A stretch of 64,000 nucleotides of DNA from Sphingobacteriaceae bacterium. GTDB taxonomy: Bacteria; Bacteroidota; Bacteroidia; B-17B0; Aurantibacillaceae. Positions 54,236-63,248 of this stretch are shown piece by piece. Numbering within the stretch: position 1 is the stretch's first letter; every line of letters begins with the position of its first letter. Location: positions 372,001-436,000 of the forward strand of contig JADJXI010000020.1 in the NCBI GenBank assembly GCA_016715905.1, in the 5' to 3' direction. Made by a program: the position numbers and the translations under genes. The notes under the pieces are model-generated. The model was not told the DNA's origin, did not search any database, and saw only the letters and a program-made list of their open reading frames with translations.

Positions 54236-55746
54236 TATTCAACAAAAAAATTCATTAGTCTTCTCCGTAATTTACTGGAGTAAGTTTGATACTGCCAATC
54301 GCTGTGATTGTTGGTGGCATTAATGCATTTACCGAATTGTTTAATGCGGTATTTCATTTCTTCATTCAGTAAATTAAAGAGTTCAAAGGCTTCGTCAAAG
54401 TCGGCAGCGTTATCTTTTATTCGGGCAAAATGATCTTCCAAACTTTGTTCTAAAACAATTTGAGGTTTTAATCCTTTGCGCAAGGCCATCATGTATTTAT
54501 CCCGCACAATAAACGATTCGGCACTGGAATTTAAAAAACGTTCTTTAATTTCCGCCGGCATTTCGTAATCGTTCTCCAATTCATAATCCCACTCATCTTT
54601 ATAACGATGTTCTAAATACAAATGCGGAGCAACAAAAACATGTTTCCAATCTATCGGATATTGCCATAAATTAAAACGGCGGGAATTGTTTCCTAAATCA
54701 ATTATTTTAAATTGTTTTTTAGTTGGGAGTACGCGACTACCTCTACCAATCATCTGATGATAAAGGGTAAGTGATTTGGTGGCGCGGTTAAGCATGATAG
54801 TTTCCACTTCCGGTTCATCAAATCCGGTGGTTAATATACTTACCGAAGTTAAAATTCCGTTTTTGGTATTTCTGAACCATTCTAAGGTTTCGGCTCTATC
54901 CTTATCCGAAAAAGTACTGTCTAAATGCCGAACCGGTAATCCTTTTTTCTTAAACGTTTCGTAAACGGCAATGCTGGTTAAAATTCCCGCATTAAAAATT
55001 AAGGTTTTTGTGCCCTGCGCCACTTCCTCATAAGCCTCCAGTAATTTTCCCTGCATAATGGCTTGGGTATACAACATCTCATGCGAGCCTACGGTAAATT
55101 CCCCATTATTACCCACGCGCAGTGTACTTAAATTTACATCATAACTGTACGTATTGCCCTCACATAAATAACCCTGCGATATTAAAGCCGAAATACTTTC
55201 TCCAACAATCAAATCACTGTAAGTTTGATAGAGTGGTAATTTTTTATTGCTGCTTAAAGGCGTTGCAGTAACCCCTAAAATAGTTACCTCGTTAAAGTAA
55301 TGAAATATTTTACGGAAGGAATTATTGTGAGCTTCATCCACAATAACCAGACCTATATCTTCTAAAAACTGATCATTTTCCTGCAAACGGTTATTGAGTG
55401 TTTCTACCAATGCGGTGAAACTTTGATATTCGGTTTGGTGGGGCAATTGTTTTACTTCGCTATTGATAACTTTGTTTTTAATGCCCAATTCAGCCAATAC
55501 ATCCGAAGTTTGTTTACTCAACTCAATACGATGCGTAAGAATGAGCACTTTTCTTCCTGTTTTTTCAATAAAACGCCGGGCTATTTCAGAAAAAATGATG
55601 GTTTTACCCCCGCCTGTTGGTAATTGAAAAAGTAAATTGGCATTGGGGGGCAGTTCAAGCAATCTCGAAAAAATGGTATTCACCGCATTTTCCTGAAATG
55701 GATAGAGTTTACGCGGTTCTGTACTGGTTTGTTCTTCAATAGCCAT
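54235..55746 (-). CDS. DEAD/DEAH-box superfamily 2 helicase
   Basis: 503 residues from the ATG at 55746 (MAIEEQTSTEPRKLY); a TTG at 55758 would add four residues. Motif I LPTGGGKTIIFSE, motif II IVDEAHNN, motif III GVTATPLS and motif VI HQMIGRGSRVLPTKK are all present. It belongs to the restriction-type/UvrB-like helicase group (SSL2-like), acting on DNA or RNA. Followed by a coupled small membrane protein gene. No nuclease partner is adjacent, so a defence role is not indicated. Confidence 0.85.
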   Translation of the reverse strand: MAIEEQTSTEPRKLYPFQENAVNTIFSRLLELPPNANLLFQLPTGGGKTIIFSEIARRFIEKTGRKVLILTHRIELSKQTSDVLAELGIKNKVINSEVKQLPHQTEYQSFTALVETLNNRLQENDQFLEDIGLVIVDEAHNNSFRKIFHYFNEVTILGVTATPLSSNKKLPLYQTYSDLIVGESISALISQGYLCEGNTYSYDVNLSTLRVGNNGEFTVGSHEMLYTQAIMQGKLLEAYEEVAQGTKTLIFNAGILTSIAVYETFKKKGLPVRHLDSTFSDKDRAETLEWFRNTKNGILTSVSILTTGFDEPEVETIMLNRATKSLTLYHQMIGRGSRVLPTKKQFKIIDLGNNSRRFNLWQYPIDWKHVFVAPHLYLEHRYKDEWDYELENDYEMPAEIKERFLNSSAESFIVRDKYMMALRKGLKPQIVLEQSLEDHFARIKDNAADFDEAFELFNLLNEEMKYRIKQFGKCINATNNHSDWQYQTYSSKLRRRLMNFFVE

Positions 55747-55869
55747 AAAAAAAAGCAAAGGCGAATATACGGTTTTATTGAAGTAAATCCAGCAAAAAAA
55801 TCATAAATATCTATTTAAGATTTTAACAGCATATTTCCATTTGTTTATAAAAGTTTATCTTCGTTGCGC

Positions 55870-57465
55870 ATGTCATTTACCCGTAATAAATTTTTCTTAA
55901 GTTTTTTATCGGCGTTGCTACTTACACTTTCCTGGCAAAAAAATCTGAGTTTATTTTCCTTTATTGCTTTTATTCCTTTATTGTTGATAGAGCATGAACT
56001 TTCGGGCAGCACGGCTTCACGTAAAAAATTAAAAATATTCGGCTTTGCTTATTTCACATTTTTATTGTGGAATATTGGGGTAACCTGGTGGGTATATTAC
56101 GCCAGTGCCGAGGGCTCTTTAATGGCTTTTTTCCCCAATGCCTTACTCATGTCGATTGCCTTTTTAATTTTCTCCAATGTAAAATCCCGCATCAAAAACA
56201 CAAAAGCTATTTGGCTCTTTGTTCCTTTTTGGTTGGCTTTTGAATACGGACACTCCGTTTGGGACTTAGCCTGGATTTGGCTTAACCTGGGTAATGTTTT
56301 TTGTTACAACACTTCCTGGGTGCAGTGGTATGAATTTACCGGCGTTTCAGGTGGAAGTTTATGGATTTTGTGTACTAACGTGTATTTATTTCAATTGCTC
56401 ATTCATAATCAAATCAAGCAAAAAAAGTCCCAACTCATTTTTGCAGGAATTTTAATTTTACCTGTACTATTTTCGTTTGTCATTTTAAATATTCGCAGAC
56501 CTTTACAAGAAAATAAAAAAACTGCGGTCATTGTGCAGCCCAATATCGATCCCTATAACGAAAAGTTTGATTTGGACTATCAGGCTCAGTTTTTAAAAAT
56601 GTTACGCTTAATTGAAGGAAAAATAAATCAACAAAGCGATTATTTGGTGTTGCCTGAAACATTTATTACGGGTATTGATTGGTACGGTGTAAATGAAAAT
56701 AATTTAAATAATGCTGAAGAAATATTATGGTTTAAGGATAGTTTGTTAAGCAAATATCCGAATTTGAATATTATTGTGGGTGCCAGTAGTTATTATGTTT
56801 ATGAAAACGAGAAAGAAGCGAGTGTTACGGCACGGCGCGATAAAGCAGGCACTTATTTTGATTGTTTCAACACCGCATTTTTAATTAATGCTAAAGGAGT
56901 ACAGTTGTATCACAAATCAAAACTGGTTCCGGGTGTAGAGCGTATGCCTTTTCCGGCCCTGTTTAAACCCCTCGAAGAATTTGCCATTGATTTAGGCGGA
57001 ACTACCGGAAGTTTAGGTACACAAAAGCAAAGGAGTAATTTATACGATTTATCCAATATCGGTATTGCTCCGGTAGTTTGTTATGAAAGTGTGTTTTCTG
57101 ATTATGTTTCGGATTATATCCGCAATACCGCTGATTTTATTTTTATCATTACCAATGATGGTTGGTGGAGTGATTCACCCGGACATATTCAGCATTTAAA
57201 TTACGCCCGCTTAAGAGCCATTGAAACCAGAAGGCAAATTGCCAGAAGTGCGAATACCGGTATCAGTTGTGTGATTGATGAATTTGGGAATATCCATCAG
57301 GCCACAAAATACTGGGAAGAAGCCGTGATAAGCTCCGAAATTTACCCCAATAAAAAGCTAACTTTTTTTAGTTCCATGGGCGATTTAATTTCTTATGCGT
57401 CTATTGTCTTAACTTTCATGGCTTTGCTATTTTCTTTTTATTTAAAGTTCATAAAAAGGACCTGA
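55870..57465 (+). CDS. lnt: Apolipoprotein N-acyltransferase
   Basis: 531 residues, normal length. N-terminal multi-helix membrane region (about 10-215), then a nitrilase domain. The catalytic triad is visible: Glu in VLPETF (about 263), Lys in HKSKLVPGVERMPF (about 354) and Cys in PVVCYESVF (about 403). It transfers an acyl chain to the N-terminal Cys of lipoproteins at the inner membrane, completing their maturation. The start is the ATG at 55870; the TTG at 55864 is only two codons earlier. Confidence 0.94.
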   Translation: MSFTRNKFFLSFLSALLLTLSWQKNLSLFSFIAFIPLLLIEHELSGSTASRKKLKIFGFAYFTFLLWNIGVTWWVYYASAEGSLMAFFPNALLMSIAFLIFSNVKSRIKNTKAIWLFVPFWLAFEYGHSVWDLAWIWLNLGNVFCYNTSWVQWYEFTGVSGGSLWILCTNVYLFQLLIHNQIKQKKSQLIFAGILILPVLFSFVILNIRRPLQENKKTAVIVQPNIDPYNEKFDLDYQAQFLKMLRLIEGKINQQSDYLVLPETFITGIDWYGVNENNLNNAEEILWFKDSLLSKYPNLNIIVGASSYYVYENEKEASVTARRDKAGTYFDCFNTAFLINAKGVQLYHKSKLVPGVERMPFPALFKPLEEFAIDLGGTTGSLGTQKQRSNLYDLSNIGIAPVVCYESVFSDYVSDYIRNTADFIFIITNDGWWSDSPGHIQHLNYARLRAIETRRQIARSANTGISCVIDEFGNIHQATKYWEEAVISSEIYPNKKLTFFSSMGDLISYASIVLTFMALLFSFYLKFIKRT

Positions 57466-57535
57466 TTTTTTCCTTTTTCTCCATTAAAAAAATAGTAAAT
57501 TAGGGGAGATTTAAATACATTTTCTCGATTATTTT

Positions 57536-58942
57536 ATGGAAAAATTTGATGTTACAATAATTGGTTCCGGTCCGGGTGGCTATGTGGCGGCGGTACGCTG
57601 CGCACAGTTAGGAATGAAAACAGCTTTAATTGAAAAATATTCAACCTTAGGAGGTACTTGTTTAAATGTGGGTTGTATACCTTCTAAAGCTTTATTAGAT
57701 TCCAGTGAACATTTTTTTAATGCCGCGCATAATTTTAAAACACATGGAATTGATATTAACGAACCAAAAGTAAATATCAAGCAAATGATAGAGCGAAAGC
57801 GCGGGGTAATTAAAATGACCTGCGATGGGATTAACTTTTTAATGAAGAAAAATAAAATTACGGTTTATACCGGGCATGGTACATTTGCTTCCAAAAACAC
57901 CATAGATATTTTAAGCGCAGATGGAAAAAAGGAAACGGTTGAAAGTGCTAAAACCATTATTGCCACGGGCTCAAAACCAAGCTCGTTACCGGGAATAGAA
58001 ATTGATAAAAAAAGAATTATTACTTCCACCGAAGCACTTGAGTTAACGGAGGTTCCCAAGCATCTCATCATTATTGGAGGCGGAGTAATTGGTTTGGAAT
58101 TAGGTTCTGTTTATGCACGATTAGGAGCAAAAGTAACGGTGGTGGAATTTATGGATAGATTAATTCCGGGTATGGATGGTGCTTTATCCAAAGAATTACA
58201 ACGCGTATTAAAAAAGGAATTGGGATTTGAATACATGTTCAAGCATAAGGTAACAGGAGTAAAAGCCAAGGGAAAAGAAGTTACGGTTTCGGCACTAAAT
58301 GCAAAAGACGAACAGGTAGAAATAAAAGGAGATTATTGTTTAGTAGCAGTGGGCAGAAAACCGTACACTGAAAATTTAGGCTTAGATAAAATAGGCGTGA
58401 AGGTGGATAACAGAGGAAGAATTGAAACAGATGATCATTTGCGTACGAATGTAGAAAATATTTATGCTATTGGAGATGTGGTAAAAGGAGCTATGTTAGC
58501 ACACAAGGCAGAAGAAGAAGGAGTTTTTGTAGCGGAAGTAATGGCCGGACAAAAACCACACATCAATTACAATTTAATTCCCGGTGTAGTTTATACCTGG
58601 CCGGAAGTTGCAGCGGTGGGTTTTACCGAAGAACAATTGAAAGAACAAGGTAAAAAATATAAAGTAGGAAATTTTCCATTCAAAGCAAGCGGAAGAGCAA
58701 GGGCGAGTATGGATACCGATGGTTTTGTAAAAGTGTTGGCCGATGAAAGTACCGACGAAATTTTAGGGGTGCACATGATTGGTCCACGTGCTGCGGATAT
58801 GATAGCAGAAGCTGTAATTGCTATGGAATATAGAGCAAGCGCTGAAGATATATCACGCATGAGTCATGCACATCCAACCTTTACAGAGGCTATGAAAGAA
58901 GCTTGTTTGGATGCAACCGGAAAAAGAGCCATACATATTTAA
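57536..58942 (+). CDS. lpdA: Dihydrolipoyl dehydrogenase
   Basis: 468 residues. N-terminal FAD-binding IIGSGPGGYVAA, redox-active disulfide GGTCLNVGCIPSK (Cys about 41 and 46), NAD-binding IIGGGVIGLELGSVYARLGA, and the C-terminal dimer interface with the catalytic His-Glu of SHAHPTFTEAMKEA. E3 component of pyruvate and 2-oxoglutarate dehydrogenase complexes and the glycine cleavage system. The other subunits are not nearby. Confidence 0.96.
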   Translation: MEKFDVTIIGSGPGGYVAAVRCAQLGMKTALIEKYSTLGGTCLNVGCIPSKALLDSSEHFFNAAHNFKTHGIDINEPKVNIKQMIERKRGVIKMTCDGINFLMKKNKITVYTGHGTFASKNTIDILSADGKKETVESAKTIIATGSKPSSLPGIEIDKKRIITSTEALELTEVPKHLIIIGGGVIGLELGSVYARLGAKVTVVEFMDRLIPGMDGALSKELQRVLKKELGFEYMFKHKVTGVKAKGKEVTVSALNAKDEQVEIKGDYCLVAVGRKPYTENLGLDKIGVKVDNRGRIETDDHLRTNVENIYAIGDVVKGAMLAHKAEEEGVFVAEVMAGQKPHINYNLIPGVVYTWPEVAAVGFTEEQLKEQGKKYKVGNFPFKASGRARASMDTDGFVKVLADESTDEILGVHMIGPRAADMIAEAVIAMEYRASAEDISRMSHAHPTFTEAMKEACLDATGKRAIHI

Positions 58943-58953
58943 TTTTTAAGAAA

Positions 58954-59451
58954 ATGAGTAATCCAAAAGTGGGAATAATAATGGGAAGCAACAGTGACTT
59001 GCCTGTTATGCAGGCAGCAGCCGATGTTTTAAAATTATTCCATATTGAATTTGAAATTGATATTGTATCAGCACATCGCACACCCGAAAAAATGTTTGAG
59101 TATTCCAAGTCTGCCGTTGATCGCGGTTTACAGGTAATTATTGCCGGCGCAGGTGGTGCGGCTCATTTACCGGGCATGGTAGCTTCCTTAACCCCTTTGC
59201 CGGTGATTGGAGTTCCGGTAAAAAGTTCAAACAGTATTGATGGTTGGGATAGTTTATTAAGTATAGTACAAATGCCCAATGGCGTTCCGGTAGCAACGGT
59301 TGCCGTGAATGCAGCACAAAATGCCGGAATATTAGCCGCACAGATTATTGGTTGTTCCGATAAAAATTTATTGAAAAAGATTGCTGACTTTAAAATTACT
59401 TTAAAGGAAAAAGTAAACAACGCCAGTGATGAAATGAAAAAACCGAAATAA
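58954..59451 (+). CDS. purE: N5-carboxyaminoimidazole ribonucleotide mutase
   Basis: 165 residues from the ATG at 58954, 11 bp after lpdA. Class I PurE motifs: GIIMGSNSDLPVM, DIVSAHRTPEKMFEY, IAGAGGAAHLPGM and VIGVPVKSSNSIDGWDSLLS. It rearranges N5-CAIR to CAIR in purine synthesis. PurK is not in the window. The upstream start at 58903 lies inside lpdA and is rejected. Confidence 0.95.
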   Translation: MSNPKVGIIMGSNSDLPVMQAAADVLKLFHIEFEIDIVSAHRTPEKMFEYSKSAVDRGLQVIIAGAGGAAHLPGMVASLTPLPVIGVPVKSSNSIDGWDSLLSIVQMPNGVPVATVAVNAAQNAGILAAQIIGCSDKNLLKKIADFKITLKEKVNNASDEMKKPK

Positions 59452-59457
59452 TAACCC

Positions 59458-59480
59458 TATCCCCCTCCGCGAGGGGGATA
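59458..59480. repeat. Perfect GC-rich intergenic hairpin
   Basis: The arms TATCCCCCTC (59458-59467) and GAGGGGGATA (59471-59480) enclose CGC. No T-run follows, so it is not a terminator. It resembles short palindromic intergenic repeats of the TCCCCCTC type. Confidence 0.75.
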
Positions 59481-59526
59481 CGTTACAGAACAATCTCATT
59501 CTATTATGCATAATCAATTTTAAAAA

Positions 59527-59820
59527 ATGGCTAAAAGATCAAATCTTGTAAAACTGGGAGATGCCATTAACGAGTTGTTTAAGCAGGAGCATCTGGACGA
59601 AAAAATTTCGCAGTTTGCCGTAAAAAAATGTTGGAAAGAAATTGCCGGCGAACTCATAGCTAAAAACACAGGAGAAATCGCTTTCAATAAAAAAATAATT
59701 TTTGTAACCTTAAATTCCGCTGCACTTAAACATGAAGTAGGATTCAGAAAAGAAGAATTATTAAAAAACATCAATGCCTTTTGTAAATATAATTTAGTCG
59801 ATCAAATAGTAATACGATGA
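59527..59820 (+). CDS. DUF721 family protein
   Basis: 97 residues. The pattern W-K-E-I-A-G-E-L-I-A-K-N-T and the strand IIFVTLNSAALKHEV fit DUF721/DciA-related small proteins. Bacterial homologues include DciA, which loads the replicative helicase, but this short Bacteroidota form is usually left unnamed. Its TGA overlaps the start of the M28 peptidase. Confidence 0.75.
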   Translation: MAKRSNLVKLGDAINELFKQEHLDEKISQFAVKKCWKEIAGELIAKNTGEIAFNKKIIFVTLNSAALKHEVGFRKEELLKNINAFCKYNLVDQIVIR

Positions 59821-61196
59821 TGAAACAAAAACTGATTTTATTTTTTCTTTGTGCTTTCGCAGGTATGATTGCACAAAATGCAGACTCTTTGCAACTCCGT
59901 AAAATTTACGATTATTACCTTACGCAAAGTAAAGCCTATGAAAATTTGGAATATCTGGCTACCAAAATTGGCAGTCGATTGAGCGGAAGTCCCGGCGCTG
60001 CCAAAGCGGTTGAGTGGGCGAAAAAAGCCATGTATGAAGCCGGGGCAGATACAGTAATTTTACAACCTTGTATGGTACCGCATTGGGTGCGCGGAGCAAA
60101 AGAGAAATGTATTCTATCTTCATCAAAATTAAAATTGAATAAAAACTTAAACTGTTGCGCCCTTGGAAATTGTGTGGGTACAGGTTCAAAAGGTGTAAAG
60201 GCCAAAGTGATTGAGGTGAAAAGTTTTGATGACCTCGAAAAATTAGGAGAGAAAGAGATAAAAGGAAAAATTGTTTTCTACAATGTGTTTTTTAATCAAT
60301 GCCATGTTCGCACCGGTTCTGCTTACGGAGAATGTGTAAAGTTCCGTGGGCAAGGTGCTTCGCAGGCGGCTAAATATGGAGCTGTAGGTACAATTGTGAG
60401 AAGCATGACTTCCGTTGCCGATGATGAACCGCATACGGGTAATATGAATTACGATACTTCGGTTTGTAAAACAAAAATTGTTACGCTTGCAGTGAGCTAT
60501 AAAGCGGCCGATGAATTGGTGAGTTCATTGGAAAAGGATCCTAATTTAGAATTGTATCTCGAAACACATTGTCAAACTTTACCTGATGAACCTTCGTTTA
60601 ATGTGGTGGGACAAATAAACGGAAGTTTAAAAAATAACGAATACATTATTGCAGGCGGTCACTTAGATGCCTGGGATAACGGTCAGGGGGCGCACGATGA
60701 TGGAGCGGGTGTAGTGCAAAGTATGGAGATATTGGCCATGTATAAAAAAATGGGACTTAAGCCTAAGCACAATATTCGCGCAGTGGCGTTTATGAATGAG
60801 GAAAATGGATTGCGCGGAGGTGAAGCTTACGCAAAATTTGCGGTGCAAAATAAGGAGGAACATTTGGCGGCACTTGAAACCGATGCCGGAGGATTTACTC
60901 CCCGCGGATTTGGAATTGATACAACAAAAGGATTGTATAATTTGGCCATCAAATGGAAAAATTTATTTACCCCTTATTACGTAGATAAGTTTTCACCCGG
61001 TGGAGGTGGGGCAGATATTAGTCCGTTAGACAAATTAGGTGTGCCTTGTATAGGATTTGAACCCGATACACAACGTTATTTTGATATTCATCATACCGCG
61101 GCAGATACATTTGATAAAATAAATAAACGAGAATTGAATTTAGGAGCCGGCGGAATTGGCGCATTAATTTATTTGATTGATAAATACTATCCTTAG
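59817..61196 (+). CDS. Secreted M28 family metallopeptidase
   Basis: 459 residues; signal peptide KQKLILFFLCAFAGMIAQ (start 59817, or 59820 one codon later). PA-domain-like segment at about 130-250. Zinc centre: HLDAWDNGQGAHDDGAGV (His-Asp, Asp), NEENGLRGG (Glu-Glu), the Asp in LETDAGG, and DIHHTAADTFDKI near the end (His). A secreted aminopeptidase or glutamate-carboxypeptidase-like enzyme that supplies amino acids. Translation is coupled to the DUF721 gene. Confidence 0.9.
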   Translation: MMKQKLILFFLCAFAGMIAQNADSLQLRKIYDYYLTQSKAYENLEYLATKIGSRLSGSPGAAKAVEWAKKAMYEAGADTVILQPCMVPHWVRGAKEKCILSSSKLKLNKNLNCCALGNCVGTGSKGVKAKVIEVKSFDDLEKLGEKEIKGKIVFYNVFFNQCHVRTGSAYGECVKFRGQGASQAAKYGAVGTIVRSMTSVADDEPHTGNMNYDTSVCKTKIVTLAVSYKAADELVSSLEKDPNLELYLETHCQTLPDEPSFNVVGQINGSLKNNEYIIAGGHLDAWDNGQGAHDDGAGVVQSMEILAMYKKMGLKPKHNIRAVAFMNEENGLRGGEAYAKFAVQNKEEHLAALETDAGGFTPRGFGIDTTKGLYNLAIKWKNLFTPYYVDKFSPGGGGADISPLDKLGVPCIGFEPDTQRYFDIHHTAADTFDKINKRELNLGAGGIGALIYLIDKYYP

Positions 61197-61316
61197 TTTG
61201 TTTAATTTGAAAAAAATTAATTGTTCTCTCAAATCCCTTCTTTTTTCAGCTGTTATTTAATCTCTTTACGTCTCTAACTATTAAGATAACGATGCAGTAA
61301 ATCGGTCTATTTTAAG

Positions 61317-61324
61317 TATATTTG
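61317..61324 (+). promoter_or_regulatory. Candidate -7 box (TATATTTG) of the rocD operon
   Basis: A TAnnTTTG match 16 bp before the ATG at 61341. A TTG at 61335 would be very close to the expected transcript start, so the ATG is preferred. Confidence 0.5.
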
Positions 61325-61340
61325 TATATAATTATTGACC

Positions 61341-62570
61341 ATGATTGATACCATGACAAAAAGTGAACTTTTAATGCAGCTCGAAGATCAATACGGGGCG
61401 CACAATTATCATCCTATTCCTGTTGTAATAGAAAAAGCAGAAGGAATTTTCATGTGGGATGTGGAAGGAAAAAAATATTTTGATTTTTTAGCTGCTTATG
61501 GAGCCGTTAATCAGGGACATTGCCATCCACGTATCATTAAAGCATTAACTACACAGGCTCAAAAATTAACGCTTACATCAAGAGCTTTTTATAATTCTTG
61601 GTTGGGAGAATACGAAAAATTTATTACGGAATATTTCGGATACGATAAAGTGCTACCCATGAATACAGGGGTAGAAGGAGATGAAACCGCCATGAAATTA
61701 GCCCGTCGTTGGGCCTATGATGTGAAAGGTGTAAAAGAAAATCAGGCTAAACTTGTATTTGCTAAAGGTAACTTTATGGGTAGAACTTTAGCCGCAATTT
61801 CTGCCAGCAATGATCCTAGTTCATACAAGGGTTTTGGTCCATTTATGCCCGGATATGAATTAGTAGAATACAATGATTTGAGCGCATTGGAAAAGGCTAT
61901 TTCCGATCCAAATACCGCCGCATTTGTTGTTGAACCCATTCAAGGTGAAGCAGGAGTGATTGTTCCTAGTGATGATTATATGAAAGGAGCAAGAGCTTTG
62001 TGCACAAAATATAACGTTTTACTGGTTGCCGACGAAGTGCAAACCGGCTTATGCCGAACCGGCAAAATGTTAGCTTGCGATCACTCGGGTATTAAACCGG
62101 ATATTTTGGTTTTAGGAAAAGCATTAAGCGGCGGAACTTTGCCTGTAAGTGCAGTATTAGCCAGCAATGAAATTATGCTTACCATAAAACCCGGTGAGCA
62201 TGGAAGTACTTATGGTGGAAATCCCTTAGCCTGCGCTGTAACCATTGAGGCATTAAAAGTTTTAAAGGACGATAAGTTAGCTGAGAATGCTGAAACTATG
62301 GGTATTCACTTCAGAAAAGCCATGGAGCAATTAAAATCAGAAACCGATTTAATTTCATTAGTTCGCGGTAAAGGATTATTTAATGCGATTGTCATTAAAG
62401 AAAGAAACGGAAAAACTGCCTGGGATGTTTGTGTGAAATTAGCCGAAAATGGTTTATTGGCAAAACCCACACATGGTGATATTATCCGCTTTACGCCCCC
62501 GCTTTGTATTAATAAGCAACAAATGGATGAGTGTATTGCTATTATTCGTCAGGTAATATTGAGTTTTTAA
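61341..62570 (+). CDS. rocD: Ornithine--oxo-acid transaminase
   Basis: 409 residues. Class III PLP aminotransferase with GVEGDETAMKLARRWAYDVK, VLLVADEVQTGLCRTGKM, and the PLP lysine in LVLGKALSGGTLPVSAV (about 258). The AHNYHPIPVVIEKAEGIFMW opening is typical of ornithine aminotransferases. It makes glutamate-5-semialdehyde from ornithine in arginine/proline catabolism. The following TTG-started gene begins 2 bases after the stop. Confidence 0.93.
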   Translation: MIDTMTKSELLMQLEDQYGAHNYHPIPVVIEKAEGIFMWDVEGKKYFDFLAAYGAVNQGHCHPRIIKALTTQAQKLTLTSRAFYNSWLGEYEKFITEYFGYDKVLPMNTGVEGDETAMKLARRWAYDVKGVKENQAKLVFAKGNFMGRTLAAISASNDPSSYKGFGPFMPGYELVEYNDLSALEKAISDPNTAAFVVEPIQGEAGVIVPSDDYMKGARALCTKYNVLLVADEVQTGLCRTGKMLACDHSGIKPDILVLGKALSGGTLPVSAVLASNEIMLTIKPGEHGSTYGGNPLACAVTIEALKVLKDDKLAENAETMGIHFRKAMEQLKSETDLISLVRGKGLFNAIVIKERNGKTAWDVCVKLAENGLLAKPTHGDIIRFTPPLCINKQQMDECIAIIRQVILSF

Positions 62571-62571
62571 A

Positions 62572-63054
62572 TTGGAGTATATTCAGATATTTAAAGTGTT
62601 GCAGCAAAATAAAGTCAACTATTTATTGTGCGGCGGACTTGCAGTTAATATTTATGGTATACCGCGTATGACTGCTGATATAGATTTATTGTTGGAATTT
62701 ACAGATGATAATATTATGAATTTTGAAAACGCGATGAAAGTGTTGAATTATCAAAACATGATACCCATTCATCTGTCTCAATTGGTTTTGAAGGAGGAAA
62801 GAATGAAATTAGTGAGCGAAAAAAATTTAATCGCGTATTCTTACTTTAATAAGGATGTTGGACATATGAATTTAGATGTGCTTTTAGATACTCCATTTTC
62901 ATTTGATCAATTATGGAAAAACAGAGCGCAAAAGGAATTAAATGAAACATCGGTCAATTTAACCGGAATAGAGGATTTAATTGAGATGAAGAAGTATTCA
63001 AATCGGATTCAGGATAAAAATGATGTCATTCTATTATCAAAGCTGTTAAAATGA
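62572..63054 (+). CDS. Nucleotidyltransferase-like protein (AbiEii/MNT-like fold)
   Basis: 160 residues with a TTG start immediately after rocD; no ATG fits. NYLLCGGLAVNIYGIPRMTADIDLLLEF contains the G-G-x-x-V and D-x-D acidic pair of the polymerase-beta-like nucleotidyltransferase fold. Later LIEMKKYSNRIQDKNDVILL fits the family. Close relatives act in toxin-antitoxin or modification roles. Its stop overlaps the next gene by 4 bases (ATGA), so it is part of a pair. Confidence 0.75.
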   Translation: MEYIQIFKVLQQNKVNYLLCGGLAVNIYGIPRMTADIDLLLEFTDDNIMNFENAMKVLNYQNMIPIHLSQLVLKEERMKLVSEKNLIAYSYFNKDVGHMNLDVLLDTPFSFDQLWKNRAQKELNETSVNLTGIEDLIEMKKYSNRIQDKNDVILLSKLLK

Positions 63055-63248
63055 AAATTCAACCTAAAAAAGAAAATGAAAATGTTGGTTTTCATTATAC
63101 AGTAACGGATGAACAAATGGAAGCTTATTCAAAGTTAAGCATTGAACAAAAACTTCAATGGTTAGCATCCACCGCCAAATTTATTTATGATATTCAGACT
63201 CCCGAAGAAAGAGAGCGTTGTAAACGAGCAAAAAATTTTAAATGGTAA
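63051..63248 (+). CDS. Small protein paired with the nucleotidyltransferase
   Basis: 65 residues, charged (LSIEQKLQWLASTAKFIYD). No family is recognised. It overlaps the nucleotidyltransferase by 4 bases and the bestrophin gene by 7 bases, so the three form a tightly linked unit. It may be a partner of the nucleotidyltransferase; this is inference from position. Confidence 0.62.
   Translation: MKIQPKKENENVGFHYTVTDEQMEAYSKLSIEQKLQWLASTAKFIYDIQTPEERERCKRAKNFKW

Noticed and set aside
58903..58953. Upstream start of purE
   Set aside because: It lies in the coding end of lpdA and adds residues not seen in PurE; the ATG at 58954 gives the normal N-terminus.
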